Source: Parapedobacter koreensis (GTDB lineage: Bacteria; Bacteroidota; Bacteroidia; Sphingobacteriales; Sphingobacteriaceae). Taken from it: a stretch of DNA of 64,000 nucleotides. Location: NCBI RefSeq assembly GCF_900109365.1, contig NZ_FNZR01000003.1, forward strand, positions 372,001 through 436,000. The letters run 5' to 3'. The notes under the pieces were generated by a model, which ran no database searches, was not told the origin of the DNA, and saw only the letters and a program-made list of their open reading frames with translations. Position 1 is the first letter of the stretch. Each line of letters opens with the position of its first letter. Positions 7,998 through 17,197 of the stretch are shown piece by piece. A program made the translations under genes and the position numbers.

Positions 7998-9944
7998 ATG
8001 AAAAAGAATTACATAGGCTTGCTGGTGGGTATGTCGATGTTATTGATCAATAGCGCGATAGCCCAGGAACAACCTAATCTCCGGGATCGGGCAGATGAAT
8101 TGTACAAGCGGTTTGAGTATGCCAATGCGGTGAAGCTGTATGCCAGGCTTGTCGATAGCCAACGTCCGCGCGTACAAGATTTGGAGCGCCTTGCCGATAG
8201 TTACCTCAAGATGAAAGACTACGAGTCTGCGGAAAATTGGTATGCGCGGCTTACCGGACATGAAGGTGTCCAGCCAGAACACTTCCTTCGTTATGGGGAA
8301 GTGCTCAAAATCAATGGAAAGTATGCGGAAGCAAAAGAACAATTGGAGACTTATGCCACCAAAACCGGCGATACTTCCCGGGTTGCCCTGGAAATTATCG
8401 GATGTGATTCCGCATTGAACTGGATGGCTCACCCCACACTGCACCGGCTGCATAACGAGGCCGACGTGAATACAGATAATGCCGAATTTTCAGTCTTTCC
8501 ACAAGGCGAAAACGTGTACTATGCAGGGGAACCTGCCGGCGGTACATTTTCGGATACCTACGGCTGGACAGGCAACGCGTTCCTGCGCGTGTATACAGCA
8601 CCATTGTCGTCGGGCGGGATGTTGGGTAGCCCTACACTCGCTGAAACGGCCATCAATGACGCCAAGTACCATGTGGGGCCCCTTACGGCAACGAAGGATG
8701 GAAATACACGCTTTGTCACCCGTACGCACGTTGGCAAGGAGGGCGAATTGGAAAAGATAGGCGAATATAAGTATCGTACCAATAAACTGGAGCTGTATAG
8801 CTATCAAAATGTGAATGGCACATGGGTGGAAGAGCCGTTTGCCTATAACAAGGTCACGGCCTATTCAGTGGGGCATGCCGCGTTGTCGTTGGATGACAAT
8901 ATCCTCTATTTTGTCTCGGATATGCCCGGAGGCCATGGCGGTACGGATATCTGGTACAGCGAACGGCAAGCCGATGGGAGTTGGGGAACTCCTGTCAATG
9001 CCGGGGAATCCATCAATAGCGCAGGGAATGAGCTGTTCCCCAATATCGGCCCCGATGGCACGCTTTATTATTCGAGCGATGGTCTGGTAGGAATGGGCGG
9101 GCTCGACGTGTTTAAGGCGGTGGGTAGCAAGGCTTCATGGACAGCTCCTGAAAACCTGAAATACCCGGTTAATAGTGCGGCAGACGATTTCGCTTACATT
9201 GTCCACAGCGAAGATGAAGAAGGTTTCCGTGGATTTGTTTCTTCCGATAGGCCGGGGGGGAAAGGGATGGATGACATCTATTCATTTTCGTTTGAGAAAC
9301 CGAAAATTATCATCATCCTGAAGGGTACTACCGCCGATAAAGCTACGGGCGAACGGTTGCCTGCGGCAGCCGTGACACTTTATGATGGCCAGCGGAAGAT
9401 TATTGCCAAATTGAACAGCAGCAATACAGGCACCTTTGAGTTTGAATTGGAGCGTGACCGCGCCTATACGGTATTGGCACAAAAGTCGGGCTATCATGCG
9501 GATTCGGCCAAGGTAAGTACAATGGGAATTACGCAATCGGACACCCTGGAGGTTGCGCTCCTATTGGAACCTGTATTCCAGGTAGGGCAGACCTTTGAAC
9601 TGGAAAATATTTATTACGATTTTGATAAATACAATATCCGCCCGGATGCGGCAATCATATTGGATGAGCTGGTGCGCACGATGCGGGATAATCCGACCTT
9701 GAAAATCGAACTATCCAGCCATACCGATAGTCGTGGCAGCCATGCATACAACGAAGTGCTGTCTCAGCACAGGGCGCAGGCTGCGGTAGACTACCTGGTG
9801 AGCCGTGGCATAGCACGGGATCGGATGGTCGCGAAGGGCTATGGCGAGAGCAAGCTGATCAACCGTTGTGCAGATGGCGTCCAATGCTCGGAAGAAGAGC
9901 ACCAGGCAAACCGGCGGACGGAAGTCACCGTATTGGAATATTAA
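7998..9944 (+). CDS. OmpA-family protein with TPR, beta-propeller and carboxypeptidase-regulatory-like domains
   Basis: The 648-residue protein has a signal peptide (about 1-22), TPR-like repeats (about 28-110), a WD40/PD40-type beta-propeller region (about 150-430, with SDMPGGHGGTDIWYSE and SSDRPGGKGMDDIYSF blades), a carboxypeptidase-regulatory-like domain (about 440-520) and a C-terminal OmpA peptidoglycan-binding domain (about 535-648, with HTDSRGS and NRRTEV). The layout resembles PorE of the type IX system, which links the machine to peptidoglycan. It is last in the adhesin-PorP/SprF-OmpA set and probably helps anchor it. A small palindrome (7980-7995) lies just before the ATG. A bidirectional terminator follows. 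Confidence 0.88.
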   Translation: MKKNYIGLLVGMSMLLINSAIAQEQPNLRDRADELYKRFEYANAVKLYARLVDSQRPRVQDLERLADSYLKMKDYESAENWYARLTGHEGVQPEHFLRYGEVLKINGKYAEAKEQLETYATKTGDTSRVALEIIGCDSALNWMAHPTLHRLHNEADVNTDNAEFSVFPQGENVYYAGEPAGGTFSDTYGWTGNAFLRVYTAPLSSGGMLGSPTLAETAINDAKYHVGPLTATKDGNTRFVTRTHVGKEGELEKIGEYKYRTNKLELYSYQNVNGTWVEEPFAYNKVTAYSVGHAALSLDDNILYFVSDMPGGHGGTDIWYSERQADGSWGTPVNAGESINSAGNELFPNIGPDGTLYYSSDGLVGMGGLDVFKAVGSKASWTAPENLKYPVNSAADDFAYIVHSEDEEGFRGFVSSDRPGGKGMDDIYSFSFEKPKIIIILKGTTADKATGERLPAAAVTLYDGQRKIIAKLNSSNTGTFEFELERDRAYTVLAQKSGYHADSAKVSTMGITQSDTLEVALLLEPVFQVGQTFELENIYYDFDKYNIRPDAAIILDELVRTMRDNPTLKIELSSHTDSRGSHAYNEVLSQHRAQAAVDYLVSRGIARDRMVAKGYGESKLINRCADGVQCSEEEHQANRRTEVTVLEY

Positions 9945-9970
9945 ACCATTTATATCAAACCTAACATTGA

Positions 9971-9998
9971 AAAGGGCAGCCGGATTCGGCTGCCCTTT
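9971..9998. terminator. Bidirectional terminator between the convergent OmpA-family gene and tyrA
   Basis: A perfect 12-bp stem (9971-9982 with 9987-9998) and a 4-nt GATT loop begins with AAA and ends with TTT, so it works on both strands between the convergent genes ending at 9944 and 10024. Confidence 0.9.
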
Positions 9999-10023
9999 GT
10001 TGATTTTCAGGAAGAAGGGCGAT

Positions 10024-10863
10024 CTATTTCAAAATCTTCCGGATCTTGTTTGACTTTTTTATCAGTTTGTAAAACGTGTCATAGTCTTCGTTGTCCAATA
10101 CATCTTTGAGATGTTGGAGCTGCTTGATATGTTCCTGCAATACTTCCAGCACGTTGTCGCGGTTTTGCCTGAAAATCGGTGTCCACATATCGGGCGAGCT
10201 CTTCGCGAGCCGCACGGTGGATTCGAATCCCGAACCGGCCAGCTCGAAAATCCGTCCCTGCGATTTTTCTTTTTCCAGCACCGTCAGCGCCAATGCAAAG
10301 GACGTAATGTGCGAAATGTGGGATACGTATGCCGTGTGTACGTCATGCTCGTGGGCGTTCATAAAGGTGGTTCGCATGCCCAATTGTTCGGTAATGGCTT
10401 CCACCGTCTCAAACGCATCTTCGTCGCTATCCATCGCGTCCACATATACCATCATCTTGTCATTGAACAGGTTGGGGACAGCAGCTTCGGGGCCGGAATA
10501 TTCCGTGCCTGCCATCGGGTGGGCCGCCACCAGCCGCCCGCGTTTGGGATGGTCTGCTACTTGTGCTAATATCCGCTCTTTGGTAGACCCCATATCGATA
10601 ATCACCTGGTTCGTCACCCGGTCGAGCAGGGAAGGTAGCAACGTCAATATAGCATCGACAGGGATGGTGAGGAAGATGACGTCGCATTGGTCGAGGGCTT
10701 CTTCGATGGTCATGCCTTCATCGACCAACCCCAGCTGTATTGCTTTTTTCAGGTTGCCCTCGCTTTTATCCACGCCCACAAACTTTGTGGCTACTTTTTT
10801 CTCCTTAAGGGTGATGGCAATGGATCCTCCAATGAGCCCCACGCCAACAATGGCTACATTCAT
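10024..10863 (-). CDS. tyrA: Prephenate dehydrogenase
   Basis: This 279-residue enzyme catalyses NAD-dependent oxidative decarboxylation of prephenate to 4-hydroxyphenylpyruvate in tyrosine synthesis. It shows the N-terminal Rossmann motif GVGLIGG (7-13), the family block HPMAGTE (115-121) and the helical catalytic domain with SHISHITSFAL. The length matches stand-alone TyrA without ACT or chorismate-mutase domains. It follows an aminotransferase gene by 32 bp on the same strand; the pair resembles the usual Bacteroidota aromatic amino-acid cluster, although pheA and a DAHP synthase are absent here. Cytoplasmic. Confidence 0.93.
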   Translation of the reverse strand: MNVAIVGVGLIGGSIAITLKEKKVATKFVGVDKSEGNLKKAIQLGLVDEGMTIEEALDQCDVIFLTIPVDAILTLLPSLLDRVTNQVIIDMGSTKERILAQVADHPKRGRLVAAHPMAGTEYSGPEAAVPNLFNDKMMVYVDAMDSDEDAFETVEAITEQLGMRTTFMNAHEHDVHTAYVSHISHITSFALALTVLEKEKSQGRIFELAGSGFESTVRLAKSSPDMWTPIFRQNRDNVLEVLQEHIKQLQHLKDVLDNEDYDTFYKLIKKSNKIRKILK

Positions 10864-10895
10864 TTTCTACTTGCGTATATGATTTATGGAATACG

Positions 10896-12065
10896 TCATA
10901 GGCTTATTGGTGCATGTTCGATACGGTCCAATGCGTCATCCAGCACGGCTGTTGTTGCACATAGGCTCACCCGGATATAGGCATTGCCGCCATCTCCGAA
11001 AATCCCACCGGGGGTGATGAATACCCGGGACTTTTGGAGGATTTCATCGCTCAGGGCATAGCCGTCGGCATAGGTGGATGGCACGTTGGCCCATACAAAT
11101 AAGCCCACTTGCTGTTTGTCGTAGGTGCATTTCAGTGCGTCCAGCAGTTGGTATACTTTTTCCCGCCTGCTGTTGTAGGTCTTGTTTAATTCATGGTACC
11201 ACGTAGGCTCCAGCGACAAGGCCTGCGTGGCTGCCATTTGCACAGGAAGAAACATGCCCGAATCCATGTTGCTCTTAAACCGGATAACCTCATTGATGCG
11301 TTCTTCAGCGCCGATAAGCATGCCGATACGCCAACCCGCCATATTCGATGATTTGCTTAATGAATTGAGCTCAATAGCGACATCCATGGCCCCATCGACA
11401 GCCAATAGGCTTTGGGGATGGTCATTAAGGATGAAACTGTACGGATTGTCGTGACAAAGCAGGATTTGGTATTGTTTTGCAAACGCTACGATTTCCTTAA
11501 AGAACGTGTCCGGCGCTGCGGCACCTGTGGGCATGTGCGGATAATTGAGCCACATCATTTTCACACGGCTGAGATCGCTTTTGGCCAATGCATCCAAATC
11601 GGGCAACCAATTAGTTTGTGAAGTCAGCTTGTAAGGCCTGCCGATGGCCCCGCTCAACCGCACGGCAGAAGCATAGGCCGGATATCCGGGATTGGGTAAA
11701 AGTGCTACGTCGCCTTCTCCTAAGTAAGTCATGCAAATATGGACGATACCTTCCTTGGAGCCAATCAGTGGAAGCACATGGGTATTGGGGTTTAGCGATA
11801 CACCGTAATACCGCTGGTACCAATCGGCAATCGCCTGCCGTAGCGGCTGTATTCCCTTGTAATTTTGGTACCCATGGCTAGTCGGCATCTCCGCATAGGC
11901 ATGGAGCGTCTCAATGACACTCGGATGGGGTGGTAAATCCGGACTTCCGATGCCCAAATTAATCACTTTTGTTCCGGCCTGGTTTAATGCGTCGATTTCC
12001 CGTAGCTTCCTTGAAAAGTAGTATTCCTCCGTATGTTGGATCCGCTTAGCAACCTCTATTTGCAT
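10896..12065 (-). CDS. PLP-dependent class I/II aminotransferase (probably aromatic pathway)
   Basis: The 389-residue fold-type I aminotransferase shows the Schiff-base Lys (K238, SLSKSS), the cofactor-binding Asp (D206, CHDNPYS) and the GYQNYKGI substrate block. In the usual NPTG motif the Asn that contacts PLP is replaced: the sequence reads NYPHMPTG with Met178. It is upstream of tyrA with a 32-bp gap and probably co-transcribed, so a role in tyrosine/phenylalanine transamination is likely; LL-diaminopimelate or aspartate aminotransferase activity is possible. Cytoplasmic. The class is secure, the substrate is not. Confidence 0.88.
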   Translation of the reverse strand: MQIEVAKRIQHTEEYYFSRKLREIDALNQAGTKVINLGIGSPDLPPHPSVIETLHAYAEMPTSHGYQNYKGIQPLRQAIADWYQRYYGVSLNPNTHVLPLIGSKEGIVHICMTYLGEGDVALLPNPGYPAYASAVRLSGAIGRPYKLTSQTNWLPDLDALAKSDLSRVKMMWLNYPHMPTGAAAPDTFFKEIVAFAKQYQILLCHDNPYSFILNDHPQSLLAVDGAMDVAIELNSLSKSSNMAGWRIGMLIGAEERINEVIRFKSNMDSGMFLPVQMAATQALSLEPTWYHELNKTYNSRREKVYQLLDALKCTYDKQQVGLFVWANVPSTYADGYALSDEILQKSRVFITPGGIFGDGGNAYIRVSLCATTAVLDDALDRIEHAPISL

Positions 12066-12146
12066 TTTTTTACTTTTAGGCGACTAAAATAAATAAATAC
12101 ATCCAATAATTAAGTCCGTATTTTTCGGTCAGCTTTTCTTTTTTGG

Positions 12147-12154
12147 TAACTTTG
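12147..12154 (+). promoter_or_regulatory. Promoter -7 box (TAACTTTG) for the ABC exporter
   Basis: An exact TAnnTTTG match 18 nt before the ATG at 12173, giving a short leader of roughly 14 nt. The region 17-20 bp upstream is T-rich but lacks a clear TTG. Confidence 0.55.
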
Positions 12155-12172
12155 CCGCTTGCTTAGTGCTTG

Positions 12173-13993
12173 ATGAAGACATACTTTCGATTACTTTCAT
12201 ACGCCAAACCCATTGAAAAATTTGCGATTCCTTACGTCCTTACTACGTTGTTGAGTGTGGTATTCAGCGTATTAAACCTTGCGTTAGTCATTCCCCTGTT
12301 GCAAACATTGTTTAATACCGGAGAATCTGCAGCCGAGGTAGCAAAGCCGGAGCACTGGTATGATATGACGGAAAATTTCAATTATTACGCTACGCAGGCG
12401 GGTTTGCTGTATGGCCCTTATGAGGCTTTGAGGCGGGTTTGTTTGATTATTGTTATCTCCGTATTTCTTAGCAACCTTTTTCGCTATCTATCCCAGCGTG
12501 TCATGGAAAACCTCCGTATCCATACGCTGTTGAATCTGCGGCGGGCGGTCTTCGACAATGTGATGGATTTGCATGTCGGTTATTTCAGCAATCAACGCAA
12601 AGGGGATATCATATCGAAGATTGCATCGGATGTACAGGTTGTGCAATTTTCGGTTACCGGCACCTTGCAGGTCGTGTTTAAGGAGCCGCTTACGCTGGTA
12701 TTTTACATTGTAGCACTATTTCTGATTTCTACCGAATTGACCTTGTTTGCTGTTGCGGTTATCCCGTTGTCGGCATTTCTCATTTCCAGGCTCGTAAAGC
12801 GGCTAAAGGCGCAAGCCGTACAAGCACAGCAGGTCTATGGCAACATGATCGCTTACCTGGATGAAGCATTGTCTGGCGTGAAGATCATCAAAGCCTTCAA
12901 CGCAACTGCCTTTATCAAGAAAAAATTCAATGACGAAAATGTGCTGCTTTCGAAAATCAGCAGAAGGATGGTGCGGCGGCAGCAATTGGGTTCCCCGGTA
13001 TCCGAGCTATTAGGCGTTGCGATGGTTGCCGTGGTACTGCTTTATGGCGGTAACCTGGTATTAAGCGGTTCCGGCGAATTGTCTGCGGCGGCATTTATCG
13101 GTTATATCGCCTTGTTTTCACAGGTCATGCGCCCCGCCAAGGCACTTACGGATTCGTTTGCCAATATTCATTCCGGGATAGCGGCTGGCGAGCGGGTGCT
13201 CGACTTGATTGACCAAAAGAACGAATTGCCTGATGCTCCGTCGGCCCGACGCATTACGGCTTTCAATCAAGGTGTGCGGCTGGCCAATGTGAGTTTCGCA
13301 TACGGGGATAGGCAAGTCTTAAAAAACATCAACCTCGATATCCCCAAAGGCAAAACCGTCGCATTGGTAGGGCCCTCGGGTGGCGGAAAATCAACGTTGA
13401 TGGATTTGATACCCCGGTTTATGGATGCGCAGGAAGGTGAGGTATTACTTGATGACGTTAATATAAAAGAATTGAAGACGAATGATTTGCGTGCGCTAAT
13501 TGGATTGGTCAATCAGGATTTGTTTTTATTTAACGATACGATATATAACAACATCGCATTTGCAACCGAAAATGCGCATTTGGATGATGTAATGGCGGCT
13601 GCCAAAATTGCCAATGCACATGAGTTTATCCTGGAGACCGAAAAAGGGTATGATACCTATATTGGTGACCGGGGCATTAAGCTGTCCGGTGGCCAGCGCC
13701 AACGGATTTGTATTGCCCGCGCCGTACTGAAAAACCCACCGATTCTGCTGCTCGACGAAGCAACGTCTGCATTGGATACCGAATCTGAAAAGCTGGTGCA
13801 GGAAGCGTTGGGCAAACTGATGGAAAACCGTACGACACTGGTCATCGCGCATCGGTTGAGCACCATCCAGAATGCAGATAAGATTGTGGTGCTCGAATCC
13901 GGCAACATCGTGGAAGAAGGTACGCACCAGCAATTGCTGGCTAAGGATGGGCTCTATAAAAAATTAATTGATATGCAGCAGTTTGGCGAATGA
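12173..13993 (+). CDS. MsbA-like ABC exporter (fused permease and ATPase)
   Basis: A half-size ABC exporter of 606 residues: an N-terminal transmembrane domain (about 1-340, six helices) and a nucleotide-binding domain with Walker A GPSGGGKST (about 400-407), signature LSGGQRQR (504-511) and canonical Walker B ILLLDE (524-529). It should work as a homodimer in the inner membrane, flipping lipid A-core or exporting lipophilic compounds. The ATG at 12173 is preferred to a TTG three bases earlier. It has its own promoter box and stands alone, 73 bp before mqnE. MsbA or a multidrug exporter are both possible. Confidence 0.9.
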   Translation: MKTYFRLLSYAKPIEKFAIPYVLTTLLSVVFSVLNLALVIPLLQTLFNTGESAAEVAKPEHWYDMTENFNYYATQAGLLYGPYEALRRVCLIIVISVFLSNLFRYLSQRVMENLRIHTLLNLRRAVFDNVMDLHVGYFSNQRKGDIISKIASDVQVVQFSVTGTLQVVFKEPLTLVFYIVALFLISTELTLFAVAVIPLSAFLISRLVKRLKAQAVQAQQVYGNMIAYLDEALSGVKIIKAFNATAFIKKKFNDENVLLSKISRRMVRRQQLGSPVSELLGVAMVAVVLLYGGNLVLSGSGELSAAAFIGYIALFSQVMRPAKALTDSFANIHSGIAAGERVLDLIDQKNELPDAPSARRITAFNQGVRLANVSFAYGDRQVLKNINLDIPKGKTVALVGPSGGGKSTLMDLIPRFMDAQEGEVLLDDVNIKELKTNDLRALIGLVNQDLFLFNDTIYNNIAFATENAHLDDVMAAAKIANAHEFILETEKGYDTYIGDRGIKLSGGQRQRICIARAVLKNPPILLLDEATSALDTESEKLVQEALGKLMENRTTLVIAHRLSTIQNADKIVVLESGNIVEEGTHQQLLAKDGLYKKLIDMQQFGE

Positions 13994-14066
13994 TGCCCCG
14001 AATTATAGGGGTTACGTTGTAAATAAACGCAATTTTGCCTAAGTTTGTTGTTTTAGATTTCTGGAT

Positions 14067-15275
14067 ATGGATGCTGAAAGAAAACTTACTTTCCTCCTTG
14101 GGCATAAGCACCTTGACGGTGCATTGAAAGCAATAGCCGATAAGGTATATGCCGGCGAACGGATTACGGAAGAAGAGGGGGTGCTTTTGTACGAACGCGG
14201 CGACTTGGGGTACTTGGGGGTACTGGCAAATTTTATGCGGGAGCGAAGGCATGGAGATACCACTTATTTTAACCGCAATTTTCACATCGAGCCAACCAAC
14301 CTATGCGTATACGATTGCAAGTTCTGTTCGTATTCCCGTTTGATTAAACAGCGGGATGATGGCTGGGAAGCCACCATGGATGAGATGCTTGGTCAAGTAA
14401 AATCGTATGATGCCGAGCCGGTGACGGAAGTTCATATTGTGGGTGGTGTATTGCCCCAATACAATATGGCATTCTACATGGAATTGTTCACGGCGATAAA
14501 ACAGCATCGTCCGAATCTCCATGTGAAAGCGCTTACGCCAGTGGAATATCACTACATCTTTAAAAAAGCGAAGATAGACTACGCCACAGGCATGGCCATG
14601 ATGAAGGATGCCGGGCTGGATTCCATGCCGGGCGGCGGAGCGGAAATCTTCCATCCGGAGATCCGGGATCAAATAGCCAAAGATAAATGCAATGCTGAGC
14701 AATGGCTACAGATCCATGAAGTATGGCACCAGTTGGGCATGCATTCCAATGCCACCATGTTATATGGCCATATCGAACAGTACTGGCATCGCATAGACCA
14801 TATGGAGCGGCTTCGGCAGCTACAAGATAAAACGGGCGGGTTTCAAACATTCATTCCGCTCAAATTCAGGAATAAGGACAACCAAATGTCGCACGTGCCG
14901 GAAGCTACCGTCATCGAGGACCTGCGCAACTATGCGATTAGCCGCATTTACTTGGATAATTTCCCCCATATCAAAGCCTATTGGGCAATGATTAGCCGGG
15001 AAACGGCCCAATTGGCATTGGGCTACGGCGTAAACGATATCGACGGGACGTTGGATGATACCACGAAAATTTATTCCATGGCTGGTGCTGAAGAACAGCA
15101 TCCGGCAATGACCACGCGGGAACTGGTTGAGCTGATTCGGAATGCTGGCCGGCATCCCGTTGAAAGGGATACCCTTTACCGGGTGATTACGGACTACAAA
15201 GACGTGGCCTTCGACGAGGACCAATCCAATAAACAATCAAGGTATTATCAATTACCGGTGTTGAACGATAAATAG
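14067..15275 (+). CDS. mqnE: Aminofutalosine synthase (radical SAM)
   Basis: This 402-residue radical SAM enzyme joins the chorismate-derived product of MqnA to S-adenosylmethionine to give 6-amino-6-deoxyfutalosine, the second step of futalosine-dependent menaquinone synthesis. It carries the CX3CX2C cluster (C80, C84, C87 in EPTNLCVYDCKFCSYS) and MqnE-like C-terminal blocks (GYGVNDIDGT; AGRHPVERDTLYR). It is followed by a histidine phosphatase gene and mqnA, which supports MqnE. The related dehypoxanthine futalosine cyclase MqnC is the main alternative; the ERDTLYR ending fits MqnE better. Confidence 0.9.
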   Translation: MDAERKLTFLLGHKHLDGALKAIADKVYAGERITEEEGVLLYERGDLGYLGVLANFMRERRHGDTTYFNRNFHIEPTNLCVYDCKFCSYSRLIKQRDDGWEATMDEMLGQVKSYDAEPVTEVHIVGGVLPQYNMAFYMELFTAIKQHRPNLHVKALTPVEYHYIFKKAKIDYATGMAMMKDAGLDSMPGGGAEIFHPEIRDQIAKDKCNAEQWLQIHEVWHQLGMHSNATMLYGHIEQYWHRIDHMERLRQLQDKTGGFQTFIPLKFRNKDNQMSHVPEATVIEDLRNYAISRIYLDNFPHIKAYWAMISRETAQLALGYGVNDIDGTLDDTTKIYSMAGAEEQHPAMTTRELVELIRNAGRHPVERDTLYRVITDYKDVAFDEDQSNKQSRYYQLPVLNDK

Positions 15276-15286
15276 CAGTATACTTC

Positions 15287-15913
15287 TTGGAAAAATTACT
15301 TTACATTATCCGCCACGGCCAGACCGATTTCAACCTGAAGGGAATTGTGCAAGGGCGGGGTGTTGATTCGCCATTGAACGAGATGGGGAGGAAGCAGGCC
15401 GAAGCGTTTTATGCCCATTATAAGGCCGAGCGTTTTAATAAAATATATACATCTACCTTGCTGCGCACGCATCAAACCGTAGCGCCATTCCTGAAAGAAG
15501 GCATACCCATGGAGCAATTGGATGGACTTGATGAGATCGGATGGGGGATGTACGAAGGCAAGGAGCAGACCCCGGAAATCATGGAAGGTTTTACCGACCT
15601 CATCATGCGGTGGCGCGACGGCGAATTGGATGTCTGTGTAGAAGGTGGCGAAACGCCCAACCAATTGGCAGCAAGGCAACGCCGGGCACTTAGCCACATC
15701 ATTGCCACCCCGGAAGAGAAAAAGGTCTTGGTATGCATGCATGGCAGGGCCATGCGTGTATTCCTATGTTTGCTGATCAACCGGGATATTGCATTAATGG
15801 ATGACTTTCCGCACACCAATACGGCGCTCTATAAAGTGTTATACGATGGGCGCGGGTTCGCCATAGAAGATGCGTATAATATCCAGCATTTGGACGGGTT
15901 ACTTACGGAATAA
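15287..15913 (+). CDS. Histidine phosphatase family protein, TTG start
   Basis: The 208-residue protein has the phosphoglycerate-mutase-like fold: the phospho-acceptor His in IIRHGQTDFN at the very N-terminus, the catalytic Glu region in LDEIGWGMYEG and the second His in VCMHGRAM. Members hydrolyse small phosphate esters; this one resembles broad-specificity phosphatases more than a glycolytic mutase. The RHG motif lies about 9 residues from the start, and the only fitting start codon is TTG at 15287, 11 bp after mqnE. It sits between mqnE and mqnA in one apparent transcript, so a link to menaquinone metabolism is possible but unproven. Confidence 0.87.
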   Translation: MEKLLYIIRHGQTDFNLKGIVQGRGVDSPLNEMGRKQAEAFYAHYKAERFNKIYTSTLLRTHQTVAPFLKEGIPMEQLDGLDEIGWGMYEGKEQTPEIMEGFTDLIMRWRDGELDVCVEGGETPNQLAARQRRALSHIIATPEEKKVLVCMHGRAMRVFLCLLINRDIALMDDFPHTNTALYKVLYDGRGFAIEDAYNIQHLDGLLTE

Positions 15914-15930
15914 TTAGAACAAAGGTATAC

Positions 15931-16671
15931 ATGGAAAAAGTGAGAGTCTCTGCGGTATCTTATACCAATACGTTGCCGTTTATTTATGGGCTGCAGCATT
16001 CGGCGGTCATCGACCAGATCGCGCTTAGCCTGGACGTGCCGAGTATGTGTGCGCATAAATTAATCCACGATGAAGCCGACCTGGGCATTGTCCCCGTGGC
16101 GGCCTTGCTTGATCTGCCCAATGCCGAGATTATTTCCGATTATTGCCTGGGCGCGACAGGCGCGGTCAATTCCGTTTTCATTTTCAGCGAAAAGCCCATT
16201 GGCGAAGTGGATACGATTCGGTTAGACAGCCAGTCGAGGACCTCAAATGGCTTGGCGCAAGTGTTATTGCGCCATTATTGGAAGCGGGACGTGACGATAC
16301 TGGCCGAGGGGGCGGCGGATGCTTATGTGGAAATTGGTGATCGCACGTTTGGGAAACAGCAGGCGCATTCCTATGCTTATGATTTGGCATTGTACTGGCA
16401 GAAATTTACAGGATTGCCCTTTACATTTGCTGCTTGGGTGGCTAATAAACCGCTGCAACCATCGTTCGTGCACGCGTTTAATGTAGCCCTTTCCTATGGA
16501 TTGGCCCACCGGGATGTGATCATCGGACAACTTCCTCCCAGGCTTGATTTTGACTATCGTCAGTACCTCATGGAGCATATTGACTATCAATATAATGAAG
16601 AGAAAAAGAAGGCTGTGACCCTGTTTTTGAAGTTGATGAAAACATTGGACCATGCTCCCATCAGTTCGTAA
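15931..16671 (+). CDS. mqnA: Chorismate dehydratase of the futalosine pathway
   Basis: This 246-residue periplasmic-binding-protein-like enzyme removes water from chorismate to give 3-enolpyruvylbenzoate, the first step of the futalosine menaquinone route. Typical features are VSAVSYTNTLPFIYGL at the N-terminus, DLGIVPVAALL, and the RLDSQSRTS segment. It follows the phosphatase gene by 17 bp and shares its direction with mqnE, so the three are probably one operon. Length is normal and there is no signal peptide, so it is cytoplasmic. Confidence 0.93.
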   Translation: MEKVRVSAVSYTNTLPFIYGLQHSAVIDQIALSLDVPSMCAHKLIHDEADLGIVPVAALLDLPNAEIISDYCLGATGAVNSVFIFSEKPIGEVDTIRLDSQSRTSNGLAQVLLRHYWKRDVTILAEGAADAYVEIGDRTFGKQQAHSYAYDLALYWQKFTGLPFTFAAWVANKPLQPSFVHAFNVALSYGLAHRDVIIGQLPPRLDFDYRQYLMEHIDYQYNEEKKKAVTLFLKLMKTLDHAPISS

Positions 16672-16726
16672 AGCGTTCTCATTGATGCCGTTGAGGAATA
16701 AACAATAAATCAATAATTATTCAAAA

Positions 16727-17197
16727 ATGAAAATCGAAGACGAGATTCAAACGCGGAAGTTCCGTAATGAACGGCAGAAGGCGACGATCAACATCGTATT
16801 CACCAGCAATTGGATTACGAGCATTTTGGAAAAGCGGGCAAATGCGCAGCAGATTACCTTGCAGCAGTTTAATGTCTTGCGGATATTGAGAGGCCAGCAT
16901 CCCAGCCCGGTTACGAACAGCTTGCTGAAAGAACGGATGCTGGACAAGATGCCCGATGTATCGCGTATCATCGACCGTCTAGTGAGCAAAGGGATGGTCA
17001 CCCGGGGTGTTTGCGATAGGGATCGGCGGGCTGTAGACGTCATGATTACCCAAAAGGGACTTGATACCTTGGCCGAATTGGAAGACAATATGCTGATGAT
17101 GGATATCCTCCAAGAAAATATCAGCGAGGACGAATGCCGGATTCTTAATGAATTGCTTGATCGGCTGCGTGGATACCGGCCGCCGGCTGCCGGTTAA
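16727..17197 (+). CDS. MarR-family winged-helix regulator
   Basis: A 156-residue protein with the MarR fold: an N-terminal dimerisation helix, a winged helix with LQQFNVLRILRG and VSRIIDRLVSKGMVTR, and the wing tip CDRDRRAVDVMITQKG (DRR motif). It probably binds as a dimer to a palindromic operator. It ends one base before the convergent ZIP transporter gene. Target and ligand are unknown; the neighbouring menaquinone genes on the same strand are 55 bp upstream. Confidence 0.88.
   Translation: MKIEDEIQTRKFRNERQKATINIVFTSNWITSILEKRANAQQITLQQFNVLRILRGQHPSPVTNSLLKERMLDKMPDVSRIIDRLVSKGMVTRGVCDRDRRAVDVMITQKGLDTLAELEDNMLMMDILQENISEDECRILNELLDRLRGYRPPAAG

Noticed and set aside
10210-10235. GATTCGAATCCCG resembling a tRNA T-arm
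   Set aside because: It lies within tyrA coding sequence and no acceptor, D or anticodon arms are found around it.
10091-10882. 263-codon plus-strand frame opposite tyrA
   Set aside because: Low-complexity Ser/Thr-rich translation opposite a complete TyrA with all motifs; a shadow frame.
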